This document shows positions 14,807 to 26,104 of a stretch of DNA of 64,000 nt, one piece after another; the first letter of the stretch is position 1, and each line of letters opens with the position of its first letter. A program made the translations under genes and the position numbers. A model generated the notes under the pieces. That model did no database searches. It saw only the letters and a list, made by a program, of their open reading frames with translations, and was not told where the DNA came from. Source of the stretch: Phytopseudomonas daroniae (lineage in GTDB: Bacteria; Pseudomonadota; Gammaproteobacteria; Pseudomonadales; Pseudomonadaceae); assembly GCF_004327285.1 (NCBI RefSeq), contig NZ_QJUI01000003.1, positions 186,001 to 250,000 on the forward strand, given 5' to 3'.

Positions 14807-14839
14807 TTGGTGTTCAGCAAAGGTTGGTTCTGCTATTAT
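14807..14839 (+). promoter_or_regulatory. Candidate promoter for lpxC
   Basis: In the 112-base ftsZ-lpxC gap an extended -10 (TGCTATTAT, 14831-14839) is preceded by a weak -35-like TGTTCA at 14811-14816 with 17-base spacing. It would give lpxC a transcript separate from the dcw read-through. The -35 match is only three of six, so this is tentative. Confidence 0.4.
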
Positions 14840-14891
14840 CGCCAGCCTTTGTTGAAAACAATTCGCACCTAGCGCTATAGCGGCCAGAGCA

Positions 14892-15803
14892 ATGATCAGA
14901 CAACGCACCCTGAAGAACATCATCCGCGCCACGGGTATCGGCCTGCACTCCGGGGAAAAGGTTTACCTGACCCTGAAGCCGGCTCCGGTGGATACCGGCA
15001 TCGTGTTCCGTCGCACCGACCTCAACCCCGTAGTAGAGGTTGTCGGTTACGCCCTGAACGTCGGTGAAACCACCATGTCGACCACGTTGGTCAATGGTGA
15101 TGTCAAGGTGGATACGGTAGAGCACCTGCTTTCGGCCATGGCCGGTCTGGGCATCGATAACGCCTATGTCGAGCTCTCTGCATGTGAAGTGCCGATCATG
15201 GATGGCAGTGCTGGACCCTTCGTTTTCCTGATTCAGTCGGCTGGTCTGCAAGAGCAGGACGCCCCCAAGAAGTTCATCCGCATCACCCGTGAAGTGACCG
15301 TGACGGACGGCGACAAGCGCGCCACCTTCGTCCCGTTCGAAGGCTTCAAGGTGAGCTTCGAGATCGACTTCGACCACCCGGTGTTTCACGACCGTACCAA
15401 GACCGCGAGTGTGGATTTCTCCAGCACTTCGTTCGTCAAGGAAGTCAGCCGTGCGCGCACCTTCGGCTTCATGCGCGACATCGAGTTCCTGCGTTCGCAG
15501 AACCTGGCACTTGGCGGCAGCGTGGACAACGCCATCGTGGTGGACGAATTCCGTGTACTCAACGAAGACGGCCTGCGTTACGAGGACGAATTCGTCAGGC
15601 ACAAGATTCTCGATGCGATTGGTGACCTTTATCTGCTCGGCAACAGCCTGATCGGTGAATTCCGCGGCTACAAATCCGGCCACGGCCTGAACAATCGCCT
15701 GCTGCGCGCCTTGATCGCACAGCCGGACGCTTGGGAAGTGGTCACTTTCGAAGACGCCGATGCTGCACCGATTTCCTACATGCGCCCGGTTGCGGCGGTG
15801 TAA
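14892..15803 (+). CDS. lpxC: UDP-3-O-acyl-N-acetylglucosamine deacetylase LpxC
   Basis: Zinc-dependent deacetylase that performs the committed step of lipid A synthesis in the cytoplasm. The protein has 303 residues. The zinc and catalytic regions [14 protein letters not shown] (first histidine) and [15 protein letters not shown] (second histidine and aspartate) are intact, and the insert with [17 protein letters not shown] is typical. It closes the dcw-lpxC block and is followed by a strong terminator. Confidence 0.97.
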   Translation: MIRQRTLKNIIRATGIGLHSGEKVYLTLKPAPVDTGIVFRRTDLNPVVEVVGYALNVGETTMSTTLVNGDVKVDTVEHLLSAMAGLGIDNAYVELSACEVPIMDGSAGPFVFLIQSAGLQEQDAPKKFIRITREVTVTDGDKRATFVPFEGFKVSFEIDFDHPVFHDRTKTASVDFSSTSFVKEVSRARTFGFMRDIEFLRSQNLALGGSVDNAIVVDEFRVLNEDGLRYEDEFVRHKILDAIGDLYLLGNSLIGEFRGYKSGHGLNNRLLRALIAQPDAWEVVTFEDADAAPISYMRPVAAV

Positions 15804-15826
15804 GACACTCTCCTTGCTTTATCTTC

Positions 15827-15853
15827 AAGGCCACCTCCGGGTGGCCTTTTTTT
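15827..15853 (+). terminator. Rho-independent terminator after lpxC
   Basis: A perfect nine-base-pair stem (AAGGCCACC, loop TCCG, GGTGGCCTT) is followed directly by a run of T, 24 bases past the lpxC stop. It ends the dcw-lpxC transcription unit. Confidence 0.9.
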
Positions 15854-16054
15854 GTTGCCTGCCATCCCTGGCAGCAACCCTACGGGCCGTCGCGGAGCGA
15901 CGTCAAAAATTGCTCCCGGCCATTTTTTGTGCCCGTGTTTTTGCTCACGCATGGGCGCTGCCGGGCAGCATTCAGCGCAGCCAAGAGGCACTGGAGCAGG
16001 AGGGTCGACGTTCTTCGTCTGCCACCGATTGGGCCGGTAACAGCTTGACCCGTT

Positions 16055-16513
16055 TTACGAATCGCTACGTCGGCGATGGCTGGCCAGGCGCTCCAGGGCC
16101 TCACGCAGGCGCGGATCGCTGACGCCATCAGCGGTTGCCTGAATGCTGTCTGCGGCGCTGTCGGAAAGTTCGAAAGGGCGACCGGGTTCACGCCTTTCGG
16201 TACTGGGAGGTTGCACCTTGAAGAGAATTTTCGTTAAGGTCGCGAACGTTTCGAGCGCTTGCAACTGCCTCTGCAGGCGTCGCTGTTGATAGCGCAACCG
16301 GGTGGCCCAGTGGCCGTCGGTGACGATTAGAAGTAGACAGCCTTCTCGCCAGGACGCCACGTGGCAATGTTCCCGTGCGGCTGGTTGCAGTTGGCTTTCC
16401 AGCAACTGCTGCAGGTGATCGATCCGCTGAGCCTGATTGAACAGGGCTTTCAGTGGCTTCGCCTCGCGCAGCAGTGCGGCGGGAGCCTTGGCCGGCAAAG
16501 GACGAAAACTCAT
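16055..16513 (-). CDS. dciA: DciA (DUF721) replicative helicase-operator protein
   Basis: DUF721 protein of 152 residues, on the strand opposite to its neighbours. DciA proteins bind and help load the DnaB replicative helicase in bacteria that lack DnaC/DnaI loaders. The visible core is the N-terminal LFNQAQRIDHLQQLLESQL helix followed by the HCHVASWREGCLLLIVTDGHWATRLRYQQ strand-helix region, and then a low-complexity basic tail. Location between lpxC and the secA-side peptidase matches the order I recall for pseudomonads. The assignment rests on family resemblance and context. Confidence 0.8.
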   Translation of the reverse strand: MSFRPLPAKAPAALLREAKPLKALFNQAQRIDHLQQLLESQLQPAAREHCHVASWREGCLLLIVTDGHWATRLRYQQRRLQRQLQALETFATLTKILFKVQPPSTERREPGRPFELSDSAADSIQATADGVSDPRLREALERLASHRRRSDS

Positions 16514-16599
16514 GGCGGGAAGCCTGCGACTTTTGGAACCGTCATGTTAGCAGAACCTTGCTGACCACTTCTGGTTCCTCTTTTTTACATGGGGATGTC

Positions 16600-17526
16600 A
16601 TGCACATCATTTTGCTCAGTCGACGCCACGGCGCCGCGCGCTCGCTCAGTCTCGATCTGCGTTGGCTGGTGCTTGCCCTGGCGCTGCTGATCGCTGTCGC
16701 AGTCGGCGGTGGCGCTGCGGTGGGCGCCTGGCTGGCACCGAATGCAGCGGGCATACCGGAAAGCATCGAGGTCACTCAGGCGCTGGATGCCCAGCGTGAC
16801 GAAGTCGGCGCGGTACGTATCAATGCCCAGCGTCAGCTGGATGCCTTCGCTGCACACGTCGCCGAGTTGCAGGCTCGACTGACCCGGCTCGATGCATTGG
16901 GTGAGCGGCTTACCGAACTGGCGGAGCTGGATGCCAGTGAATTCGACTTCTCTCTAAGCGTCGGCCAGGGTGGTCCCGAAGAACTCCTCGGTGGCGCCGC
17001 CTATGCACCGCCGCCATTCATGAGCACGCTGGATGAGCTGGCGCTGCGCATGGACAGCCGAGAACAGCAGCTTGAAGTGCTGGAACAACTGCTGGCGGAT
17101 CGTCGTATCGACGAGGCCGTGATGCTGTCCGGGCATCCGGTGTTGCAGGGTTATATATCTTCGCCGTTCGGCCGTCGTGTCGATCCGCTGACCGGTCGTA
17201 TCAGCGTGCACAAGGGTGTGGATTTTGCCGCCAAGGGGGGCAGTGACGTGGTCGCTGTTGGCGCAGGCGTGGTGACTTTCGCCGGCCGCCGTAACGGTTA
17301 TGGCAACACCGTGGAAATCAGTCACGCCGATGGTTATGTGACCTTGTACGCCCACAATCGCGACAACCGCGTGCAGGTCGGTGATCTGGTGCAACGTGGT
17401 CAGACCATCGCGACGGTGGGCAGCACCGGGCGTTCGACCGGCAATCATGTTCATTTCGAAGTCAGCCGTAATGGGCAACTGATCAATCCGCACAGTTACA
17501 TTGCGCGAGTCAGCGACGGGGAATGA
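16600..17526 (+). CDS. Membrane-anchored M23 (LytM-type) metallopeptidase
   Basis: Likely peptidoglycan endopeptidase or LytM-domain activator acting in the periplasm. ATG 16600 follows a GGGGA site; the longer upstream frame runs into the dciA promoter region. The 308 residues have an N-terminal basic patch, one membrane segment near 25-48, a coiled-coil-like stretch (about 60-110), and a C-terminal M23 domain. The metal ligands appear as HKGVDF (H and D) and NHVHFEVSRNG (HxH), so the zinc site looks complete and the enzyme is probably active. Adjacent to secA. Confidence 0.88.
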   Translation: MHIILLSRRHGAARSLSLDLRWLVLALALLIAVAVGGGAAVGAWLAPNAAGIPESIEVTQALDAQRDEVGAVRINAQRQLDAFAAHVAELQARLTRLDALGERLTELAELDASEFDFSLSVGQGGPEELLGGAAYAPPPFMSTLDELALRMDSREQQLEVLEQLLADRRIDEAVMLSGHPVLQGYISSPFGRRVDPLTGRISVHKGVDFAAKGGSDVVAVGAGVVTFAGRRNGYGNTVEISHADGYVTLYAHNRDNRVQVGDLVQRGQTIATVGSTGRSTGNHVHFEVSRNGQLINPHSYIARVSDGE

Positions 17527-17694
17527 GCAGACCGTAGCGGTCGGCCTCATGCATCGACCAATGGCCCTGTGCCAATAACGCAGCTTTCCTCAAGTCCTTT
17601 TCCGGGTAGAATGCCCCTTTGCACGCAGCCATAAGGGCTGCATGGGCGCCTCACGGGGCCGCCCTCCATCCATAGCGTGGAAGATCCTGTCGAT

Positions 17695-20445
<2,751 letters not shown>

Positions 20446-20448
<3 letters not shown>

Positions 20449-20590
20449 GAACCTGCCCACGACTAGCTACGCGTCGGCCCTGCGGCGTTGAAAACAGGCT
20501 CGGACTGCTCATGTACAAAAGTACACTCCGCGTCCTCGCCTGTTTTCGCCTGGCATGGCTCTAGCTCGCAAGGTCGTGAACTGGTTCTGA
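20446..20590. mobile_element. MITE-like element flanked by TGA repeats, at the secA stop
   Basis: Non-coding element of about 139 bp with inverted ends: the left end begins GAACCTGCCCACGAC at 20449 and the reverse complement of the right end begins GAACCAGTTCACGAC (12 of 15 identical). Both ends are flanked by TGA (20446-20448 and 20588-20590), a TNA target duplication. The centre is a hairpin-forming core beginning AAAACAGGCTC and ending GCCTGTTTT. No transposase is encoded. The ends match those of the elements at 35029 and 62660. Confidence 0.8.
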
Positions 20591-20695
20591 TCCTGAGCTG
20601 GCTGTAACGTCCAAACGCCGCGAAGGGTCTACCCCTTCGCGGCGTTTTCGCATCGAACACGCTGTGCAATTCCACCTAATTCGAGGAGCTTTCCC

Positions 20696-21913
20696 ATGGC
20701 TGTTGGTCTTGGCCCGCTGTCTACCCTGCACCCGGTTCCAGGTTTCGAGCTGGGCATCGCCTCTGCCGGCATCAAGCGCCCGGGGCGCAAGGATGTGGTG
20801 GTGATGCGTTGTGCCGAAGGTAGCAGCGTGGCGGGCGTGTTCACCCTCAATGCGTTCTGCGCGGCGCCGGTGATTCTGGCCAAGAAGCGCGTGTCCGGCA
20901 GTGTGCGCTACCTGCTCACCAACACCGGCAACGCCAATGCCGGCACCGGTGAGCCGGGGTTGCAGAATGCCATTCGTACCTGCGCCAGTCTGGCCAGTCT
21001 GGCGGACGTGGATGAAAGCGAAGTGCTGCCGTTCTCCACGGGCGTGATCGGTGAGCCGCTGCCGGTGGAAAAGATCGAGGGCGCGCTGCAGGCGGCTCTG
21101 GACAACCTCTCCGTGAACAACTGGGCCGATGCCGCTACCGGCATCATGACCACCGATACCCTGCCCAAAGGCGCCAGCCGTCAGTTCAACCATGAAGGCG
21201 TGACGGTCACCGTGACCGGCATCAGCAAGGGTGCGGGCATGATCAAACCGAACATGGCTACCATGCTCGGCTATATCGCCACCGACGCCAAAGTCGCCCA
21301 GGGCGTGCTGCAGGATCTGCTGCGCGACGCGGCGAACAAGTCGTTCAACCGCATCACCATCGACGGCGACACCTCGACCAACGACTGCTGCATGCTGATC
21401 GCCACCGGTCAGGCGGCACTGCCGGAAATCACCCAGGCCAGCGGCGCGCTGTTCGCGGCGCTCAAACAGGCGGTGTTCGAGGTGTGCATGGACGTGGCCC
21501 AGGCCATCGTGCGTGACGGTGAAGGCGCGACCAAGTTCGTCACCGTGCAGGTCAATGGCGGGGCCACCCACCAGGAGTGCCTGGACGTCGGTTACGCAGT
21601 GGCTCACTCGCCATTGATCAAGACCGCACTGTTCGCTTCCGACCCCAACTGGGGGCGTATTCTCGCCGCCGTTGGCCGCGCCGGTGTGGCGCAGCTCGAC
21701 GTCAGCAAGATCGACGTGTTCCTTGGCGACGTATGCATCGCCAGCAAGGGCTGCCGTGCTTCCAGCTACACCGAAGAGCAGGGCTCGGCGGTGATGGCCG
21801 AAGAGGAGATCACCATCCGCATCGAACTGGGCCGCGGCACCTGTAGCGAAACCATCTGGACCACCGATCTGTCTCACGAGTACGTGAGGATCAACGCCGA
21901 GTACCGCACCTGA
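20696..21913 (+). CDS. argJ: Bifunctional ornithine acetyltransferase / N-acetylglutamate synthase ArgJ
   Basis: Arginine biosynthesis enzyme that transfers the acetyl group of N-acetylornithine to glutamate, and may also use acetyl-CoA. The protein has 405 residues. The self-cleavage motif [10 protein letters not shown] is present, with the nucleophilic threonine at 189, so the precursor should split into alpha and beta chains. A GAGGAG ribosome-binding site lies before the ATG. It follows the mobile element that abuts secA. Confidence 0.96.
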   Translation: MAVGLGPLSTLHPVPGFELGIASAGIKRPGRKDVVVMRCAEGSSVAGVFTLNAFCAAPVILAKKRVSGSVRYLLTNTGNANAGTGEPGLQNAIRTCASLASLADVDESEVLPFSTGVIGEPLPVEKIEGALQAALDNLSVNNWADAATGIMTTDTLPKGASRQFNHEGVTVTVTGISKGAGMIKPNMATMLGYIATDAKVAQGVLQDLLRDAANKSFNRITIDGDTSTNDCCMLIATGQAALPEITQASGALFAALKQAVFEVCMDVAQAIVRDGEGATKFVTVQVNGGATHQECLDVGYAVAHSPLIKTALFASDPNWGRILAAVGRAGVAQLDVSKIDVFLGDVCIASKGCRASSYTEEQGSAVMAEEEITIRIELGRGTCSETIWTTDLSHEYVRINAEYRT

Positions 21914-21925
21914 TCCAGAGCCCGT

Positions 21926-21961
21926 ATTCCCCTCGTGCATGGCCCCATGAACGAGGGGAAT
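21926..21961 (+). terminator. Hairpin terminator after argJ
   Basis: A perfect 11-base-pair inverted repeat (ATTCCCCTCGT ... ACGAGGGGAAT) starts 13 bases after the argJ stop. The following T-tract is short, so it may be a weak terminator or an mRNA-stabilising hairpin. Confidence 0.6.
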
Positions 21962-22022
21962 TTGCTATCGGGCCGATCACGGCGGAAGCTGCGTGAGTAT
22001 TCATGGCAGATGGAGAGCGCTC

Positions 22023-22646
22023 ATGTCATTGGAACTGGTCATAGGCAACAAGAACTACTCGTCCTGGTCGCTGCGTGGCTGGCTGGCGATCGAACTCAGT
22101 GGCGCCGCTTATGTGGAAACCCTGGTACCGCTATATGCGGCCGATAGCCATGCCCGTCTGCTGAGCCAGTCGCCGACGGCCAAGGTGCCGGTGCTCAAGA
22201 CCGACGCTGGGGTGATCTGGGATTCCCTGGCCATCGCCGAATACCTTGCCGAGCGTTTTCCCGAATCCGCCCTGTGGCCGCGCGACGTAGCGGCTCGTGC
22301 CATGGCACGCTCCGTCTGTGCGGAAATGCACAGCGGTTTTGGTGCGCTGCGCAGCCATATGCCGATGGACATGCAGCGTAATGCGCCGCTGGCCAGCATC
22401 GCTGACGACGTGCAGAGCGACATCCAGCGCATCGTTGCCTTGTGGGCAGATTGCCGTCAGCGTTTTGGCCAGAACGGGCCGTATCTGTTCGGCCAGGTCA
22501 GCATCGCCGATGCCTACTTCGCTCCGGTTGCCAGCCGGCTGCGCAGCTATGCCGTGCAATTGCCGGAAGACGCCGCGGCCTATGTGGACACCATTTTTCA
22601 GTGGCCGGCATTCCAGCGCTGGCTGCAGGCAGCCTTGAAGGAGTGA
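22023..22646 (+). CDS. Glutathione S-transferase family protein
   Basis: Cytosolic GST-fold protein of 207 residues from ATG 22023, preceded by GGAGAG. The thioredoxin-like N-domain begins LELVIGNKNYSSWSLRGW with the active-site serine region, followed by the cis-proline motif KVPVL and WDSLAIAEYLAERFP, which binds glutathione. The C-terminal helical domain follows. The substrate is not evident. The stop is four bases ahead of the downstream mutT start, so the two are probably co-transcribed. Confidence 0.88.
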   Translation: MSLELVIGNKNYSSWSLRGWLAIELSGAAYVETLVPLYAADSHARLLSQSPTAKVPVLKTDAGVIWDSLAIAEYLAERFPESALWPRDVAARAMARSVCAEMHSGFGALRSHMPMDMQRNAPLASIADDVQSDIQRIVALWADCRQRFGQNGPYLFGQVSIADAYFAPVASRLRSYAVQLPEDAAAYVDTIFQWPAFQRWLQAALKE

Positions 22647-22648
22647 AT

Positions 22649-23593
22649 GTGAAGCGCGTGCATGTAGCGGCAGCGGTGATTCGCGGTGATGATGGCCGCA
22701 TCCTCATCGCCAAGCGTCCCGATGACAAGCATCAGGGCGGACTCTGGGAGTTCCCGGGTGGCAAGGTCGAGGAGGGCGAGGCCGTGCTGGCGGCTTTGTC
22801 CCGCGAGCTGGAAGAGGAATTGGGTATCCGCCCGGAAACCGCACGGCCGCTGATCCAGGTACGCCACGACTATGCCGACAAGCATGTGTTGCTCGACGTC
22901 TGGGAGGTCAGCCGTTTCAGTGGCGAGCCACACGGCGCCGAAGGCCAGCCGCTGGCCTGGGTGAGTGCGCGGCAACTGGGCGACTACGTGTTTCCGGCAG
23001 CCAACCGGCCGATCGTCGCAGCCGCGCGTTTGCCCGAGCACTACCTGATTACCCCGGACGGCCTGGACGGCCCCGAGCTGCTGGCTGGCATTCGTGCAGC
23101 CATCGGTCGTGGCGTGCGTTTGATCCAGTTGCGTGCGCCGGCGATGTTCGATGCCCAGTACCGGGATCTTGCCGTCGATATCCAGGGCCTGTGCGCCGGA
23201 AAGGCGCAATTGATGCTCAAGGGGCCGTTGGAGTGGTTGGGGGATTTTCCCGCTGCGGGTTGGCACCTGACGGCCGAACAATTGCGCAAATATGCCGCCA
23301 GGGGCCGCCCGCTAGCGGCAGACCGTTGGCTGGCGGCTTCCTGCCATAGCGCTGAAGAATTGCAGCTGGCAACGCAGATCGGTGCTGATTTCGTCACCCT
23401 GTCGCCACTGCAGGCGACCCAGAGCCACCCCGATGCGCAACCCTTGGGTTGGGAGCAGGCCGGCGAGCTTCTGCAGCGCTTCAACCAGCCCTGCTATCTG
23501 CTCGGTGGAGTCGGCCCGCAACACAGCGAGCAGGCCTGGCAGGCCGGCGCGCAGGGTGTAGCCGGGATTCGGGCTTTCTGGCCTGAGCGCTAG
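22649..23593 (+). CDS. mutT: MutT-type 8-oxo-dGTP diphosphatase fused to a ThiE/TenI-like domain
   Basis: GTG 22649 is chosen because AAGGAG lies five bases upstream and the protein then begins VKRVHVAAAVIRG, typical of MutT. The 314 residues comprise an N-terminal Nudix hydrolase with a complete Nudix box (GGKVEEG ... SRELEEELGI, residues 38-60) that sanitises oxidised guanine nucleotides. A C-terminal domain from about residue 130 resembles thiamine-phosphate synthase, with an LLGGVGPQH phosphate-binding-like loop. This fusion is a known pseudomonad architecture. Whether the second domain is catalytic is unknown. Confidence 0.9.
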   Translation: MKRVHVAAAVIRGDDGRILIAKRPDDKHQGGLWEFPGGKVEEGEAVLAALSRELEEELGIRPETARPLIQVRHDYADKHVLLDVWEVSRFSGEPHGAEGQPLAWVSARQLGDYVFPAANRPIVAAARLPEHYLITPDGLDGPELLAGIRAAIGRGVRLIQLRAPAMFDAQYRDLAVDIQGLCAGKAQLMLKGPLEWLGDFPAAGWHLTAEQLRKYAARGRPLAADRWLAASCHSAEELQLATQIGADFVTLSPLQATQSHPDAQPLGWEQAGELLQRFNQPCYLLGGVGPQHSEQAWQAGAQGVAGIRAFWPER

Positions 23594-23683
23594 ACGTTTC
23601 AGCACGACCGCGCCGCCGCTTGTACTGGACGGCGGCAGCACCTACCCTGCGTCGTCCCGTTTTCGCTAAGAGTTCTCCGGCCC

Positions 23684-24613
23684 ATGGCCTCGGTTTTCAA
23701 TGTCATCCTGCCGATTTTTGCGCTGATCCTCGCGGGCTTCGCCTGTCGACGGCTGGGTCTGCTTGGCTCCAGTGCGGCATCCGAAATAAACCGCATGGTG
23801 GTCTGGCTGTGTCTACCGGCGCTGCTGTTCGAGGCCATGGCGACAGTCGTCTGGGACGAGATCTGGCAACCAGGCTTCATCCTCGCGTACGGCATCGCCA
23901 CCCTGGGGGTCTTTGCCGTGGTGCTGCTATGGCGTCTGCGCCGTACCGGTAGCCTGGCAGATGCCAGTGTGCAGGGGCTCAGTGCGTCCTACGCGAATAC
24001 CGGTTACATGGGCATCCCGCTATGTCTGCTGGTGTTCGGCGAGGCCGGTATGGAGCCGGCGCTGATCGCGTGTCTGATCGTCATCTGCGTGCTGTTCGCC
24101 CTCTCGGTGGTGTGCATCGAGGTGGGCCTGCAGAATGAGAAGAGCGTCCTGCTGGCCGTGCGCAAGGTTTTCATCGCCCTGCTGAAGAACCCCATCGTCA
24201 TGGCCCCGCTGCTCGGTGCATTGTGGGCCGCGACGGCGCAGCCGCTGCCAGAACCGTTGCATCAGTTTCTCAAGCTGCTCGCCGCCGCTACCGGCCCCTG
24301 TGCGTTGATCGCTCTGGGCCTGTTCCTGGCGCACAAGCATGACGGGCCGAAAGAGCGCGGTACCAGCCTGGTGCTGATCAAGCTGATCGCTCACCCGATG
24401 ATCACCTGGGTGCTGGCCGTTTACGTTTTCCGCCTGCCGCCCTTATGGGCTCATGCCGCGCTGCTGCTCAGCGCGTTGCCGACCGGCACCGGGCCATTCA
24501 TGCTCGCCGAGTTCTACCGTCGTGAGGGCTCTCAGGTGTCGAGCACCATCCTGTTGTCGACCTTGGGGTCGCTGGTGACGCTGTCGATCTGTCTGTACCT
24601 GATCGCGCCCTGA
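23684..24613 (+). CDS. AEC-family permease
   Basis: Inner-membrane transporter of 309 residues with about ten hydrophobic segments in two halves, as in the auxin efflux carrier family. Family features include VILPIFALILAGFACRRLG at the N-terminus and the central SASYANTGYMGIPL motif. Relatives move organic acids or amino acids, but the substrate cannot be read from the sequence. It lies between mutT and a pseudouridine synthase on the same strand. Confidence 0.87.
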   Translation: MASVFNVILPIFALILAGFACRRLGLLGSSAASEINRMVVWLCLPALLFEAMATVVWDEIWQPGFILAYGIATLGVFAVVLLWRLRRTGSLADASVQGLSASYANTGYMGIPLCLLVFGEAGMEPALIACLIVICVLFALSVVCIEVGLQNEKSVLLAVRKVFIALLKNPIVMAPLLGALWAATAQPLPEPLHQFLKLLAAATGPCALIALGLFLAHKHDGPKERGTSLVLIKLIAHPMITWVLAVYVFRLPPLWAHAALLLSALPTGTGPFMLAEFYRREGSQVSSTILLSTLGSLVTLSICLYLIAP

Positions 24614-24634
24614 AACCGCGTCTGGAGCCCTCGC

Positions 24635-25525
24635 ATGTCCGTATCCGATTACCCGCCAACCACCCTGCGCCCCAGCACCTTGCATCTGCCGGCAGGCCCG
24701 TGGACGACTGTGCTCGACTGCCTGTGCGCGCACTTCCCGGCGATTTCACGGGAAGTCTGGCTGGAGCGTGTGATGCGGGGGCGGGTGCTGGATGCGGATG
24801 GAGCGCCCATCGGTATCGATCACCCTTACCGGGTCGGCTTGCGTGTGCATTACTTTCGCGAGGTACCGGCCGAGCCGCAGATTCCTTTCGAAGAGACGAT
24901 CCTGCACGTCGACGAGCACCTGCTGGTCGCCGACAAGCCGCACTTCCTGTCGGTGATACCGGCTGGCGCCTATGTCGAGCAGACCCTGCTGGCGCGACTG
25001 GTCAAGCGCACCGGCAATGCCGACCTGGTGCCGCTGCACCGTATCGATCGACACACTGCCGGGCTGGTGCTGTTCTCCACCAACCCGCAGAGCCGCGGTC
25101 GTTACCAGGCGCTGTTTCGTGAGCGAAACATCGACAAGCGTTACGAGGCGCTGGCAGCACCGTTGCCACACCTGCAGTTTCCGTTGCTGCGCGAGACCCG
25201 TTTCGAGGCGGGTGAGCCGTTCTTTCGCATGCGCGAAGCGCCGGGCCCGGCCAATACCCGGACGCGAATCGAGGTGATCGAGGTACGCGGTGATTGCTGG
25301 CTTTACGGTCTCGAACCGGTTACCGGCAAGAAGCACCAACTGCGGGTACACATGGCGGCGCTGGGGGCGCCGATCCTCAACGATCCCTTCTATCCCGAGG
25401 TGAGCAGCAACGAAGGCGATCCCGACGACTACAGCCGGCCGCTGAAGCTATTGGCCCGCGGCTTGTCGTTTGCCGATCCGTTGAGCGGCGAGCTTCGGCG
25501 TTTCGAGAGCGGCCTCAGGCTTTAG
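24635..25525 (+). CDS. RluA-family pseudouridine synthase
   Basis: RNA-modifying enzyme that isomerises uridine to pseudouridine. The 296-residue protein has the RluA catalytic motif PLHRIDRHTAGLVLFS, with the catalytic aspartate at 138, and downstream GKKHQLRVHMAALG. Position specificity (23S rRNA or tRNA) cannot be assigned. The 3' end overlaps the convergent cobalamin adenosyltransferase gene by 11 bases. Confidence 0.9.
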   Translation: MSVSDYPPTTLRPSTLHLPAGPWTTVLDCLCAHFPAISREVWLERVMRGRVLDADGAPIGIDHPYRVGLRVHYFREVPAEPQIPFEETILHVDEHLLVADKPHFLSVIPAGAYVEQTLLARLVKRTGNADLVPLHRIDRHTAGLVLFSTNPQSRGRYQALFRERNIDKRYEALAAPLPHLQFPLLRETRFEAGEPFFRMREAPGPANTRTRIEVIEVRGDCWLYGLEPVTGKKHQLRVHMAALGAPILNDPFYPEVSSNEGDPDDYSRPLKLLARGLSFADPLSGELRRFESGLRL

Positions 25526-26090
25526 CGGCCGCCTGCCAGAGCACTTCGTCGATCCCCTGGCGCCTGGCGATCAGCCGCGCCGCCACGAACAGCAGATCGG
25601 ACAATCGGTTGATATAGGCCAGCAGCTCGCCGCGCAGGGGCTCGATCGCATTGAGCTGCCCGCAACGCCGTTCGGCACCCCGTGCAGTACTGCGGCACAG
25701 GTGGGCCTGGGCGATCAGACGGGAGCCGCCGGGCAGGATGAAGTTCGTCAGCGGGCCGACTTCCTCGTTCCAGAGATCGATGGCCGCTTCCAGGCGCTCG
25801 ATCTCGACTGCTTGCAGCGCCTGGTAGTCCGGCATCGCCAACTCGCCACCCAGGTCGAACAGACGGTGCTGACAGGGCGACAGCACATCGATCAGTTCGG
25901 CAAGCGCCGGACTGTGGCTCTGCTGCTCTATCAGCTCGGCCAGCAACAGGCCGAGCTGACTGTTCAGCGTGTCCACCTCACCTATGGCTTCGATGCGCGG
26001 GTGATCCTTGCCGACCCGGCGGCCGTCGGCCAGCCCGGTTTCACCGGTATCGCCGGTGCGTGTGTAGATTTTCGAGAGTCGATAACCCAT
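25515..26090 (-). CDS. PduO-type cob(I)alamin adenosyltransferase
   Basis: Converts cob(I)alamin and ATP to adenosylcobalamin. The 191 residues carry the PduO signatures: N-terminal YTRTGDTGETGLADGRRV, which binds ATP, and the later FILPGGSRLIAQAHLCRS and RRCGQLNAIEP regions. It is the last gene of a minus-strand operon, 14 bases downstream of the histidine kinase. Confidence 0.93.
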   Translation of the reverse strand: MGYRLSKIYTRTGDTGETGLADGRRVGKDHPRIEAIGEVDTLNSQLGLLLAELIEQQSHSPALAELIDVLSPCQHRLFDLGGELAMPDYQALQAVEIERLEAAIDLWNEEVGPLTNFILPGGSRLIAQAHLCRSTARGAERRCGQLNAIEPLRGELLAYINRLSDLLFVAARLIARRQGIDEVLWQAAAKA

Positions 26091-26104
26091 AGGGTCTCCG
26101 TGGT

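Noticed and set aside
17625-17641. SecM-like arrest or regulatory leader before secA (GCAGCC/GGCTGC hairpin)
   Set aside because: The hairpin is small and there is no short open frame with an arrest-type C-terminus between the M23 peptidase gene and secA.
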